From the NCBI GenBank assembly GCA_040285825.1, contig JAUPSS010000003.1:1364001-1428000 (forward strand): 64,000 nucleotides of DNA, given 5' to 3'. Under the pieces are notes generated by a model, which did no database searches, had not been told where the DNA came from, and saw only the letters and a program-made list of their open reading frames with translations. The translations under genes and the position numbers were made by a program. Each line of letters starts with the position of its first letter. The first letter of the stretch is position 1. Of this stretch, positions 8,817 to 18,879 are shown piece by piece. Origin of the DNA: Eukaryota sp. TZLM1-RC. Taxonomy: Eukaryota > Metamonada: BaSk clade.

Positions 8817-11066
8817 ATGCAAAACCAAAACCCCTTTGATCACCCTCTAGATGATGCTCAAAAGGGGTCATATAAGCTTTGGAAACACTATCTAGATAGA
8901 GTTTGCAGCTATACATACTCATTTCCTCCTAATCATGATTCTTGGAATTTACTTATCAACACATTTGAAGAAGCATTACATTACATGCGCAGAATGCCGG
9001 TTATATGGGAACTATATCTTACAGCTCTTCAAAAATCTTTCAGAATAACCCTTACCAGACGTTCTTTTGATCGGGCCCTCAGATCACTACCCCTCACTCA
9101 ACATTATCGAATATGGCCTCTCTACCTCAACTTCTGCAGACTCTCTCATGTTCCTCATGCCACTTCCAACTTGATCATCAGAAGGTATCTTCAGTATGAC
9201 CCTTCTGCGACGTCTCTTGCTGTCAATTTCTTCAAAACAGTTGGTAACTATTTAGATCTATTCAAGTTTCTTAAACAAAAGGAGACCAAAACTAAGCAAG
9301 ATTGGTTAGAATTAGCAAGATCGGCAGCTTCCGTAAACGAGCCAGTCAAAAATGACCCTGATTTTGACCCATATGTTATCAAAACGGCAATCAATCATTT
9401 TGATTACTCAGATGATGGTCTTGTCGGGGAACTCTGGGTGTCCCTGGCTCAGTGCACTGCTCGTGATTCAACTATATTTTCAGCGCGAAGTATTTATCTT
9501 GAAGCATTAAATACTTGCAAATCAAGAGCTGATTTTGCTGTGGTTTATGAAGCTTTTACCTTATTCGAGGAAGCAAATATTGCAGAATTCTCGAAACTTA
9601 ATAATAAATCTCAATTAGAAATTACTATAGGTCTATTGGAGAAGTTGTTGGAAGTCCGGCCTCTTCTTTTGAATTCTATTGAAATCAAGCAGCAACCTCA
9701 ATCAATTCCTAGTTGGATTAGCAGAGTTAGAATTTTGCAAACATTTGATTTCAAGATGGCAGCTTCTGTTGATAAATTGTTATGTTTTGTTGCTAGCAAA
9801 ATTCCTCCAGGAGGATGCTCCGGTAAGTTTGTCTCTTTATACGTGATGCTGGCACGTCATAGGTTCAAATATGCGCACTTTCTGAACCTATCATTTGATC
9901 AGGCCATTGCTGAACTTAGATCAGTTTTCAAACACGGTCTAGCTCAAAAAGCCTGGAAATTCGAAGACCGCAGTCTATTAGTTACTTCATGGGCCGAAAA
10001 TGAATTACTCTACTCAAACGATTTGAATTCTGCAGTCAACGCCTTGTTTCTTGGCCTTGGAATCGACTCTTCCCATCATCTCTCGCCTTCTTCTCCTTTG
10101 CCTGGAGATTTATTTCATGAACTACCCCCAAAACCTTTGAACTTTGAGTACGATGTTGACGATTTGTATAACGAAGTGGATAATGTTGAGTTTACACTAT
10201 CAAACTCAGTGCTTGAATTAGCTCAAAAAAGAACCGATTTTGATCTCTATTCTTGCCAACGATCGCAAGAAGTTTGGTGTTTCCTTTATGATTGTCTATT
10301 TCAACAATCTGACTGGATCAAAATGTGTAATATTTTCGACCGCTGTTCTACTTTTAGTTTAAAACTCTTATTGCACCATGCTCACGTCATCCAATCAAAT
10401 ATGAATGATTTTGAGCGATCATTTTCTTTTTACGAAAAGGGACTTGCAATTCTTCCGAAAGAGGATCATTTAACCATATGGTCATTTTACCTGACAGAGT
10501 TGCTTTCTTTCTACAAATTCAAAGCAATGGAACGTTTCCGTTTTCTCTTCAGGGACTGTGTGTCTCAAATAGATCCGAAAGACTCTAAACACATCCGGTT
10601 ATTGGGATTTTATGCCGAAGCCAAGTATGGAAGACCCAGATATGCGATTTATACCTTGGTGAATGCTTTAAAGTTCCTTACTGGTGAAGATAAGATTGAG
10701 TTTTCTGAATATTTGTTGACTTATTCTATTAATCATTTTGGATTAGAGAAATCTAGAGAGTATTTTGATTTAATAATTTCTCAATCTGATATTTTCAATT
10801 GCATTCGCTTTTCTCTCATTTACGCTAAATTTGAGTTGCTAGTTTCAGAGTATGAAAGGGTTCGTTCTATCTACAAATACGCTGCAAGTCTCTCTCCTCC
10901 AAGTTCTAATCTTTTGGAAATTTGGAGTCAATGGAAGTCCTTTGAACTGAGTCATGGAACTGAGGAAACATATGCGGAGTTCAATTCCACTCGAGTGACC
11001 GTGCAACAAAGATTTGATGTTGAAGGAAAACAAAAAGAAGTTAAGTTTGTAGAAAAGCAGTCTTGA
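8817..11066 (+). CDS. SYF1: pre-mRNA splicing factor SYF1/XAB2 (HAT-repeat protein)
   Basis: A 749-residue half-a-TPR (HAT) repeat protein. SYF1/XAB2 is a scaffold of the NineTeen/Prp19-associated complex in the activated spliceosome. Diagnostic blocks: SYKLWKHYLDRV, MPVIWELYLTALQ, then TRRSFDRALRSLPLTQHYRI with WPLYLNF, very close to the TRRTFDRALRALPITQHSRI run of XAB2. Near the C-terminus are RVRSIYKYAASLSPP and EIWSQWKSFELSHGTEETYAEF, the family's closing repeats. The N-terminus is short: the first HAT repeat of other family members is largely missing, so the protein is about 100 residues shorter than human XAB2. The ATG at 8817 is the first in frame. It ends in TGA, which helps show that TGA is a stop here. 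Confidence 0.88.
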   Translation: MQNQNPFDHPLDDAQKGSYKLWKHYLDRVCSYTYSFPPNHDSWNLLINTFEEALHYMRRMPVIWELYLTALQKSFRITLTRRSFDRALRSLPLTQHYRIWPLYLNFCRLSHVPHATSNLIIRRYLQYDPSATSLAVNFFKTVGNYLDLFKFLKQKETKTKQDWLELARSAASVNEPVKNDPDFDPYVIKTAINHFDYSDDGLVGELWVSLAQCTARDSTIFSARSIYLEALNTCKSRADFAVVYEAFTLFEEANIAEFSKLNNKSQLEITIGLLEKLLEVRPLLLNSIEIKQQPQSIPSWISRVRILQTFDFKMAASVDKLLCFVASKIPPGGCSGKFVSLYVMLARHRFKYAHFLNLSFDQAIAELRSVFKHGLAQKAWKFEDRSLLVTSWAENELLYSNDLNSAVNALFLGLGIDSSHHLSPSSPLPGDLFHELPPKPLNFEYDVDDLYNEVDNVEFTLSNSVLELAQKRTDFDLYSCQRSQEVWCFLYDCLFQQSDWIKMCNIFDRCSTFSLKLLLHHAHVIQSNMNDFERSFSFYEKGLAILPKEDHLTIWSFYLTELLSFYKFKAMERFRFLFRDCVSQIDPKDSKHIRLLGFYAEAKYGRPRYAIYTLVNALKFLTGEDKIEFSEYLLTYSINHFGLEKSREYFDLIISQSDIFNCIRFSLIYAKFELLVSEYERVRSIYKYAASLSPPSSNLLEIWSQWKSFELSHGTEETYAEFNSTRVTVQQRFDVEGKQKEVKFVEKQS

Positions 11067-11165
11067 TTTAATAGAAAAAAATAAATAAAATTAATTTAAT
11101 AAAATTAAAACAATGTTTATTATATTATAAAATAATGTTTATTACAGCAATAAATACATACTCAA

Positions 11166-11748
11166 CTAAGTTCTACGTACAGAGTTTCGAACCAACCACT
11201 GAAGAACCAGGTCGATTCGCACCATATTTTTACAACTAATGTCATAACAGTCCACTTGTCTGTCCTGTATTGATTTAAGATCCAAAACTTCAACGAGTTG
11301 TGGTGCTGTGAGACTATCTTTAAGATCATTCTTGTTCCCCAGGACTAGGACGGGAATTCCGGCAAGAGAAGGGCGACTGAGTAGTTCGTGAAGAGCTTCC
11401 TTTGCTTCCTCATGGGTGTTGGTATCAGCAGCATCCACCATAAAAACAATTGAATTACATCCTCGACAGTATCTTTCCCATTGGGATCTAAGGTGAGGTG
11501 TGAAAGAAACAATACCTGAAACGAGATTGTCCTCCTATGTCCCAGAGTTTTATCGAGACGTTGCCCCGTTGAACCCTGGATACTTGAAAACCAACAGTTG
11601 GGATAGTGTTCATAGTGAATTCTCCAGTTGAGACTACACCGACAAAGGTAGTTTTACCACTATTGCCAAGACCAAGAAGTGAAAGCTCCATCTCCTGCTT
11701 CCAGAATAGACTTTTAAGCCAGTCAAGTAACTTGCTGATGAGTCCCAT
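11166..11748 (-). CDS. ARL8: ARL8-family small GTPase (two exons)
   Basis: complement(join(11166..11487,11516..11748)), 184 residues; human ARL8 has 186. ARL8 recruits kinesin and tethers to lysosomes and late endosomes. The start [20 protein letters not shown] is the ARL8 amphipathic helix followed by the conserved FWK-x-EMEL; there is no Gly2 myristoylation-type ARF start. Motifs: P-loop GLGNSGKTT (26-34), switch I IPTVGF, switch [12 protein letters not shown], guanine-specificity NKND, and SCK near the C-terminus. Removing a 28-nt intron restores the ARL8 block [20 protein letters not shown], which is good evidence that the intron is real. A longer frame from a TTG at 11778 is rejected. 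The gene is tail-to-tail with SYF1, 99 bp apart. Confidence 0.92.
11488..11515 (-). other. 28-nt spliceosomal intron in ARL8
   Basis: Reads GTATTGTTTC at the 5' end and CACCTCACCTTAG at the 3' end. Its removal joins RFR to SQWERYC exactly at the conserved ARL8 sequence. The length is not a multiple of three, so retention would shift the frame. Confidence 0.88.
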
Positions 11749-13047
11749 GATTGATGTGATTGAGGTTTGAAGAACCAAGGTGGGGTAACGAAATTTGGTG
11801 ATTCACTCCCCCTCACATTACATACACATTCCTTCTCTGAGCAAATAATTACATAAGTTATAAACTACTTAAACATTGAGGTCCTACGCTCCCAGTCATT
11901 TTGGCATCAACTATTGCAGAAAACATGACTTTTATATTTATTGTACAAAGTTTGCTGTGACAAAAAGCTATTATGTTGCAATAAATAGTGTATTGTAGGA
12001 GACAAAAGCAAATAGACAATAAATAATTTGTAAGTTTATCAAAGAGAATTTAAACAACTTTAATCTCGAAACAGATATGAACCTTTCAGATTTAAAAAGT
12101 GTCAATTAGTTCGGTTCCACAGCACACCTTCCAAGCATAACAAGCACTACCCTTTTTTGGTCCTCATAATGTACATTGTGTTACAAGAACAATTGCTTCA
12201 CCCATATGTTGGAATTTAAGTTGAAACGATCTGCCATCTTCATTTTGATTCTACTGAATTATCATTTTGCATTGTTTGTGAGCTGAAGTTCACTCCAGAT
12301 CCATGTTCTGATGGTTCATTCTGTCAAATTGTTTATTTCTGTCTCATCCTTTTCTTATGTGTTACTTCAAAATCTTCATCTAAATTTGACAGTTGTGGAC
12401 AGGAAAAAACAATGTAAACATTCAATTAAAATTGCTGGGGATTAATAGCTCAGCCTTCAAAAATACGTTTGAATGTATAGATAACATTTTGGAAACTTTA
12501 TAATAGAACTTGTAGACTTGAGGTTAACATAATAGTAAAATTAAAAAAAAAATAAAAAAAACTTGATGCAACTTTGTCTTGTTTTAATTGTTGTGTAATT
12601 TGTTCATTGTGCATCAATTGGCCACATTCTTTTATTCAATCGTTTGCTGTATTTAGCCTTGAGGTCATTTAATTGTATTTAGGACCATTAGTTCTGATTA
12701 AATTTTGCTAAATGTTGCAGTTCAATAAAATATTTCTCGAGCTACAAACACATCAAGAAACAAGTTGAAGTAATTTTAACTTTCAATTGGTGTGATTCAT
12801 CATTCTTTTATCAAGATGTAACAGAAAAATTACTCAATGCTGGTTAAATCACTAACTCTCCACGCCAAATGTGTGTAGTTCTGATGGTGAGAAAAATGAG
12901 CACATGAAGAAATCAGAAAGTCCAATGTTGGTCATGACCGACAGCACAGTATAAGTAGTTTAAAACTTTTCACCAAATAAATTCAATCATATGTAAAAAA
13001 ACTAAAAACAAATGAATTTATAAAATACCAATAAAATAACAAACAGA
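11749..13047. other. 1.3 kb intergenic region, nothing recognised
   Basis: AT-rich, with many homopolymer A and T runs (for example around 12540) and no open frame beyond shadows. It lies upstream of ARL8 and downstream of the surface protein gene, both on the minus strand, so it holds the ARL8 promoter. No LINE or Fanzor block could be read in it. Confidence 0.5.
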
Positions 13048-16000
13048 CTACTGAGCCAATAAACCTTCTTCATTTACACTTGACTTCAACAAAGCATGCT
13101 CCAAATCAGACAAAGATGCAGGATTGGAGATTGATCCTGAAGTGGTGGTCTTAATATAGTTATAAACTTTATGAGTGAAGAATCCAACAGTCAAGGTAAT
13201 TCCCAAGAACAATGACCAAAAGTAGATTGGATAGCCAACCTCCAACAAACATTCAGGGCCATAATAGCCTTCCATACAGACATTACAACGAGTACCAGCA
13301 TAGAATCCACGGTCTTCGTCTTGGAAGCATTGGCAGTCGTCATCGTCGCAAACTCCGTTACCATTACATAGCCATTCAGAAGAACAGATTGGGGTCAAGC
13401 AATCATCTCCCTTGTATAAAGGTTCACAGACATCGCAGTTGTCACCATCCCAAAAGCCATTCTTAGAGTCAGAGTAGCAGCTACAAGAACCATCAGTGTT
13501 ACATTCACCATTACCATTGCAAGTGGTTTCAGGTTCACAATTGAAAATAGCGCTAGTTTTGAGGGTGAAGGGGCAAGCTTTGGAAGTACCTTCAACGGCA
13601 AAGTACATTCTGCCAGTACCAAGGTCATCTTCTCCGATAGTAAACTTATGGACTCCCTTTCCACCATGCTGCTTGTTCCAATCGCTAGGATGGTGATGTC
13701 TAGCACTGGCATAAAGAGAGATACCTTCGAGACAGTCCTTATACTCATCAGAAACGGGAACAATTTCGGCATCAAGAGAAATCATTCGTTCAATAATAGG
13801 ATCTGTAATACGGTAGTTGAAGAATTTGTTCTCGTTGAGCATTACGCTTGAGGTGATCGGAACACTGTCATGAATGTGAACTGAGGACATCAAAGAAAGG
13901 ATGTAGAAGCTTCTTCGTGAATAACCATTGACAGAAACCAAAAAGCTACCTGAAATGCTTCCACTTTCATCATGGAGCATTTCTATATATGCAGCTTCAG
14001 TGTCAGCACCAGAGAGATCAAGTTTATAATCATACTGGGAAGCAGAAGGAAGACCAACAGAAGATACGTAAACAGAGACCAAAGACGAATTATCTCGTTG
14101 ACTGGGAGAATAAACTTGGATTTCTAACCAATGATCAGAATCCTGACCATCACTTGAGAAGAGATAAACATGCTCACTTACAGAAGCGGTCAAATCGTTC
14201 CACTGGTATTGACCATTGACAAGGGGGAAGACCAGAGATACATAAAGCTCAAACAGATCTGGGGTAGCATTGGAGGTGCCAAGATGTGCAACTGAAAAGA
14301 ACCAAGTGGAATCGCCATCAGAAACGGAAGAACCATCAACATTGCTTAAAAAGGTATTTCCAGGGGTGATGGTGTGATCAGCAGAGTGTTCATCGGGATT
14401 GCTCCAGAATTGAGAGACGTAGCAGTTGATTTTAGCTTCAGATTCTAGATGAACAATCAACTGAGCACCTGCACAATTACCCTGAACGGTGTTGAATAGA
14501 TATCTTTGCTTATTTTCAGGTTCAATCCACTGTACTAGGCGCTGGCCACTTGTGATAGGGGTGACTCTTCTAGTGATGGCCCTAACAGAGAATCGTGAAG
14601 TGGAAAGACCGCGGAGACCAACATACACATAACGACGATCACCAATGTCATCTCCTGGGATAACCAATTCCTTGACTCTTGGCTGGGTGCTTGAACCAGT
14701 GTAACGATGTGTCCAGGAAAGGGATGAAGGCATCTGGAAATCTAAATCAGCAAAGATTTCGATTGGAGAAGAAGATTCAGATTCGGTTGTAATATGGAAA
14801 TCTTCACCACCATGGTCAGAGGGGATTTCCAATCTGAAAAAGATAGACTTATCAGAGTCAATTGTCATTCTGTAGGTGGAATCTGCAGTCATTCTATGAA
14901 TAAATTGAGTTAAAACAGGAACACTGCTTCCAGAAAATTCTTCAGGGACATTGTCAATAGAAGAATAGTAATGGTGATAGTCACCAACCCAGAAGAAACC
15001 TTCGAAAAAGGCGATTCCTCTTGTTGAATAATCTCCAACTGCTTGGTTGTTGTCTTCATCTGGAATGACATGGGTGGTGGAACCATATATGGTGAACCCT
15101 TCAAGTCTTTCGGGGGGAAGTAAGATCTGGGTAGCAACACCAATGGTGCGGACGGGAATTTCGGCAGCACTTACAAAAGAGGAGAGAGATTCATTAGAGA
15201 CTGGCATCATGGTTTGGAATCCAGGTACCATGACATGATGCTGAGTAGACAATCGGAGTGAATACTCAATAGTAACTCTTGGTTGGAGAATGGTTGGAGC
15301 TAGACCAATGTAGAGGTGAGTTCCAGTGATGTGGACAGTAGGGATGGCCAAAACACCGCCTTTTTCAAGGAAGGAGACATCATCGTAGTGGGTGTCATCT
15401 GGGAATTGGTTGTCATCAGAAAAGGAAACATAGAAGAATGTAGATTCCAACCGCCATGATTCCGATGCAAGTGCAGCAATATAGGTCCCGGCATTAGGTT
15501 CTATAGGGAGGCGAAAATGAGCAAAACACCCACGAGAAAGGGTTCCAGTTAACTCTTCAAGATCTTCAACCTCTTGGAATTCAGTCGATCCTACATTGAT
15601 AGTGAATCCCGTGGATCTAGACACATCAATAGTCATAAACACTGGAGTGGCAAGCTCTGCGGTTATTTCAGTTTCGAAAGTGGTGGAGGTAACAGAAATA
15701 GTGTTATCAGCATCAGTGGGGCGGCCATTGGACTGGGACCAGTAAATGTTATCAACATTACCAGATTGGGCTTCGAGCTCTAGCTTCAGCTTGACTCCTT
15801 CCAAACATGCGGGTACAGAAAACACCACCTTATCACTAGAATGATAGGTGAATGGGGTGTTTTGGCGGAGAGGAATGGCGGAGGTGACCGTGACGGTGTA
15901 ATCGGTTCCGCCCTCGGGAAACTCCACTGCTGGATAGAGGGAGAAGTAAACTGTATTACGACGCCAAAACTCAGGTTCAATTGTAATATGATCAACGGCA

Positions 16001-16227
16001 CTGAAGGTGGCGTTCCAGGGAGCAGGATACGGTTCGCGGTCAACCAAGATAGAGACTGCTTCTGAAGTCTCCACCCAGATCAAGATTTCCTCGTCATTCT
16101 TGGATTCGAATGAGAAAAACTGAGGGTTTCTCCCACGGAGAGAACCACTGTGCGGAACATTAGAGTTGAGTTTAAGAGGTTCAGATAGCGCAATTGTTAT
16201 GCACACAAGCAACAGGAGGAGGCGCAT
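13048..16227 (-). CDS. large type I membrane/surface protein with EGF-like (tenascin-type) modules
   Basis: Encodes 1059 residues. The N-terminus MRLLLLLVCITIALSEP is a classic signal peptide. About 870 residues of Ser/Thr-rich, beta-strand-like sequence follow, with scattered N-glycosylation sequons (NVSH-type absent; NST/NDT-type sites present). Near the C-terminus are two Cys-rich EGF/laminin-like modules: CNGNGECNTDGSCSCY followed by GDNCDVCEP, and CNGNGVCDDDDCQCF followed by CNVCMEGYYGPEC. A single hydrophobic helix (YFWSLFLGITLTVGFF) and a tail of about 40 residues end the protein. It should sit at the cell surface or in the endomembrane system with the large part outside. No enzyme domain is recognised. 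The start codon lies about 45 bp from the 3' tail of a LINE B copy on the same strand. Confidence 0.85.
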   Translation of the reverse strand: MRLLLLLVCITIALSEPLKLNSNVPHSGSLRGRNPQFFSFESKNDEEILIWVETSEAVSILVDREPYPAPWNATFSAVDHITIEPEFWRRNTVYFSLYPAVEFPEGGTDYTVTVTSAIPLRQNTPFTYHSSDKVVFSVPACLEGVKLKLELEAQSGNVDNIYWSQSNGRPTDADNTISVTSTTFETEITAELATPVFMTIDVSRSTGFTINVGSTEFQEVEDLEELTGTLSRGCFAHFRLPIEPNAGTYIAALASESWRLESTFFYVSFSDDNQFPDDTHYDDVSFLEKGGVLAIPTVHITGTHLYIGLAPTILQPRVTIEYSLRLSTQHHVMVPGFQTMMPVSNESLSSFVSAAEIPVRTIGVATQILLPPERLEGFTIYGSTTHVIPDEDNNQAVGDYSTRGIAFFEGFFWVGDYHHYYSSIDNVPEEFSGSSVPVLTQFIHRMTADSTYRMTIDSDKSIFFRLEIPSDHGGEDFHITTESESSSPIEIFADLDFQMPSSLSWTHRYTGSSTQPRVKELVIPGDDIGDRRYVYVGLRGLSTSRFSVRAITRRVTPITSGQRLVQWIEPENKQRYLFNTVQGNCAGAQLIVHLESEAKINCYVSQFWSNPDEHSADHTITPGNTFLSNVDGSSVSDGDSTWFFSVAHLGTSNATPDLFELYVSLVFPLVNGQYQWNDLTASVSEHVYLFSSDGQDSDHWLEIQVYSPSQRDNSSLVSVYVSSVGLPSASQYDYKLDLSGADTEAAYIEMLHDESGSISGSFLVSVNGYSRRSFYILSLMSSVHIHDSVPITSSVMLNENKFFNYRITDPIIERMISLDAEIVPVSDEYKDCLEGISLYASARHHHPSDWNKQHGGKGVHKFTIGEDDLGTGRMYFAVEGTSKACPFTLKTSAIFNCEPETTCNGNGECNTDGSCSCYSDSKNGFWDGDNCDVCEPLYKGDDCLTPICSSEWLCNGNGVCDDDDCQCFQDEDRGFYAGTRCNVCMEGYYGPECLLEVGYPIYFWSLFLGITLTVGFFTHKVYNYIKTTTSGSISNPASLSDLEHALLKSSVNEEGLLAQ

Positions 16228-16271
16228 TTGTATGATAAAAAAATATTTGTAAATTTAAATGCGATGAATCA

Positions 16272-16500
16272 AAATCTATTTATTGAGCTTTTACACTTAA
16301 CCACTCATAACTAATGGGACGAAATTCATTGAACCAAGATTTCCTCTACAAAATCTTGATCTGCTTGCTGTCTAGCTAAAGCTTCTCTTATTCGATTGAA
16401 AAACCGAGATAATTTATTAATAATGGCAAATTGAATTCGAGAGCGCCATAAAAAGATATCAAATCTTTTTATTGTTTTTGTTGAACCATTTTTTTTGGAA
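16272..16500 (-). mobile_element. non-LTR retrotransposon 3' tail, lineage B
   Basis: Minus-strand copy of the last ~55 codons of lineage B (the block reading FLWRSRIQFAIINK, then REALARQQADQDFVEEILVQ) plus the 3' tail with CGTCCCATTAGTTATGA and CAATAAATA. It is strongly similar to the ends at 8.5 and 25.5 kb. It is severely 5'-truncated and lies in the same orientation as the surface-protein gene that starts at 16227. Confidence 0.8.
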
Positions 16501-16504
16501 ATCA

Positions 16505-17262
16505 TTCAAAACAATGCGATGAATGGTGTAAGAGAGAAACTCATTTTTTATCGTACCATATTGATTGTCCAAATAGCGAATAATAATTCATCAAATACAC
16601 AATCAAATACTCCACTTTTTCAAAACCTGCATCTCCTACATCGAAACAGTCAATTTTTAAAGATTCAGAAAATTTACCAAAAGAAGAAAGTGAATCAGAT
16701 ATTAATTTCACCATTTTTTTATAAATAGAAATACAATCTTGTTTTGCCAGTGAACACGATTGAAAATTGTTCCAGTTCTTTTCTTTGCAACTACATAGAA
16801 ATCCTCAAGATAAGTCAAAACATGATATCTAAAATGGTAAAGCTTCCATTTAAGCCTTGAACACCAAATCATCTCTTGGCAGACACTTAGAAGCTCTACC
16901 GTAGCGCGAACTATCAATATTGGGGTCATCAAGATTTACTCTTGATAGCAAAGCTCTAAAAGGAATCTACTCGATAAGATTTACGCATTACATACATTTG
17001 GTTCCTGACATTATTATGCACTTTACCTCTAAATGTAATAAACCACTTACAGTTCAAAAGGTGAGTAAACAACAGAGGTTTGCCACATTTACATGTCAAA
17101 TGATTAGGCAAATTGTTGGGCTCTAGAAAACAACGAAAACGCATGTTTAAAAGCCATTCATTGTTTTTTCAAAGAGTTCCACGAGTCGAGGGAAGTTGAG
17201 TTACTAAAGCAGCAGCAAAACTATTGCGAATGTCTTTGAAAAAATTTCCGAATACCTATTAA
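16505..17262 (-). mobile_element. non-LTR retrotransposon relic, lineage A, internally deleted
   Basis: On the minus strand, starting near 17262: FSKTFAIVLL-like pre-finger remnants, then MRFRCFLEPNNLP and the finger CKCGKPLLFTHLLNC (16956-17144), EPLLS-type sequence, then a jump straight to the FLEDF/RTG/NRVHWQNKI block and the acidic end (16540-16930). The endonuclease-like core between them is missing, an internal deletion compared with the 3.0-4.1 kb copy. The 5' end at about 17262 abuts a Fanzor-like fragment on the same strand. Confidence 0.8.
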
Positions 17263-17490
17263 ATACCCCAATTTGTCCAGAAGACCCATTACCACCATTA
17301 CCAAACCAAATAATAGTTTTCCTGTTATTGGCTAGTATCTTAATTTTGTTAATAAATTCAATTAATCTCTTTTGTCTTCTAGTAAAACCAAACTGCTTCC
17401 ACCTATAAAGCCCTCTGTAAATGTTTCCAAAATACCCCAAAAAGCCTCCCTTGGCAGCACTTTTCCTACATCTTCACCCCAAAGATTCCC
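17262..17490 (-). mobile_element. Fanzor-like (TnpB-related) fragment, RuvC-II region
   Basis: The minus-strand open frame includes YRWKQFGFTRRQKRLIEFIN, then ILANNRKTIIWFGNGGNGSS. The same order (aromatic/basic helix, short spacer, then WFGNGG) is found in the larger Fanzor-like relic at 43.9-45.7 kb (RKQKRVSSIISKVKKFANGR, then FGNGGGGTS). The Trp codon here (TGG, 17306-17308) is the position where the 44 kb copy has TGA. The fragment is cut at its 3' side by the LINE A copy; the zinc finger and RuvC-III are absent. Confidence 0.65.
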
Positions 17491-17908
17491 ATCTAATTAA
17501 TTAATTCTATACATTGATGGGAATCATAATTCCACAAACTTGCAACATACACTACAATATTCTTTAAAAATACATTTCTGTATTTTGAGTTTGGGATAAG
17601 GTAGATCACTAAGTCATTGTTGGCGCAACAACATCACAACAAGCGTACAGGTACACAATACCTGAAATTACACCTTTCTACTGAAAAAATGTTGTGTTGC
17701 GGATTATGTAAGATTGTAATCAATGAAGTTTAATAATTATTTCAACTTCAACATAGGAAGATGTCTTTACTTTATGCGTGCTGGAGCTGAAGAGCGTAGG
17801 CTCCAATATTTATCATTGAAATTATTGTTTGGTTAATAGTCCAGATCTCTTGTAGATCAAGTATTTTTTAATTCACTTATTATCAGCCTAAAGTATTCAA
17901 ATAAAGGG
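17491..17908. other. intergenic, nothing recognised
   Basis: About 420 bp, AT-rich, no meaningful open frame and no recognisable transposon block. It lies downstream of the small membrane protein gene. Confidence 0.4.
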
Positions 17909-18358
17909 TCAAGTGCTTTTTATCTCTTTTGTTAAATTTAATAAATCTTCTATTGATTTTTGTTGCGCATTAACATAATCCCCTCTCATGATCTGCAATG
18001 CGACAATTTCTGTGTGAATTTCAGACTTGCTTCTGAATCCCATGATTCTACCAATAATTTTTGGAACACTCAAATTAAAAAAACCCTCGCCCAATGCTGA
18101 TAAACCACAGATGAAAATACCTAAGCTGAGATTGGGACCTTTTGCTAAATATGTGGACAACACCATGAGGGCCAGACATGCTGCTCTTAACGTAAACGAA
18201 AAGCTTTCTAAAGTGATTTCCATCTGCAACTTGTTCATGTCAGTCACCTGAATTTCGTGTTCATCTTTCTGCCTTTTCTGAATGTCTTTGAGTGTCCTTC
18301 TGTCTGAGAATCTTAATAAAGACACTTTTTGCCTTAACCAGTGATCTAAGTCTTTCAT
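17909..18358 (-). CDS. small predicted membrane protein, possibly truncated at its N-terminus
   Basis: 149 codons from the ATG at 18358. A basic N-terminal helix region is followed by two hydrophobic stretches (about residues 57-73, LRAACLALMVLSTYLA, and 78-96, SLGIFICGLSALGEGFF) and a helical polar tail. Composition is even and unlike the repeats around it, so it looks like a real host gene, but no family is recognised. The same frame stays open upstream of the ATG for about 23 codons, including a Ser/Gly run, up to a stop only about 5 bp from the edge of a LINE A insertion on the opposite strand. The natural N-terminus may have been cut off by that insertion, or an upstream exon may exist. 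Confidence 0.5.
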   Translation of the reverse strand: MKDLDHWLRQKVSLLRFSDRRTLKDIQKRQKDEHEIQVTDMNKLQMEITLESFSFTLRAACLALMVLSTYLAKGPNLSLGIFICGLSALGEGFFNLSVPKIIGRIMGFRSKSEIHTEIVALQIMRGDYVNAQQKSIEDLLNLTKEIKST

Positions 18359-18431
18359 TGGATGAAGAGAATAACGTATTTTTAGAAATACTCGTTTTAG
18401 AAATCTTTTTGATAATGATCCACTTGATGAT

Positions 18432-18830
18432 GATCCACTTTTTTAGATGCTATGCTCATGTATCCTTGTGGTTCTTTCAATGAACATTTAACTGGTTGTG
18501 ATGTCAATCATCCTCATCGTGCTGGGGAATCTGTTTGTTTCCTTGCTTGGTTCTTCAGCTAAGGCTGCTTTGGCATTCCTGAACGATTTTAGCGTTGTTG
18601 TGAAGGACAGAACTGGAAGAATTTTTAATCTGATTTATTGGCAATATTGAATTGTGTTTTCAATTTATAATAGAATGGTGAAATAACTTTCTAATTCGAT
18701 TTTCTTTGGTCGATTTTCAAAATCATTGCTCATTAATTCTTTCGATGTTGGAGAGGTAGGTTTTGAGGACGTAGAGCCTTAGTTGTTTGTTCGATATATC
18801 TATTTCTATTTATTGGTTAATGAAAATATG
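18432..18830 (+). mobile_element. non-LTR retrotransposon tail, lineage A (duplicated copy 1)
   Basis: Plus-strand remnant that begins inside the endonuclease-like core (ILDAMLMYPC, NEHLTGCDVNHP) and continues through AALAFLNDFSVVVKDRTGRIFN to the acidic end GEVGFEDVEP at about 18780. Several stops interrupt it. Together with the Fanzor fragment that follows, it is nearly identical to 38.03-38.77 kb. Confidence 0.8.
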
Positions 18831-18879
18831 GTCATTTTGCCAATAAACACAGATTGCAAAGTCTTTCTCATTGAATCAA

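Noticed and set aside
13212-16065. several plus-strand open frames within the surface protein gene
   Set aside because: They are antisense shadows of a 1059-codon gene whose signal peptide and EGF modules are clear.
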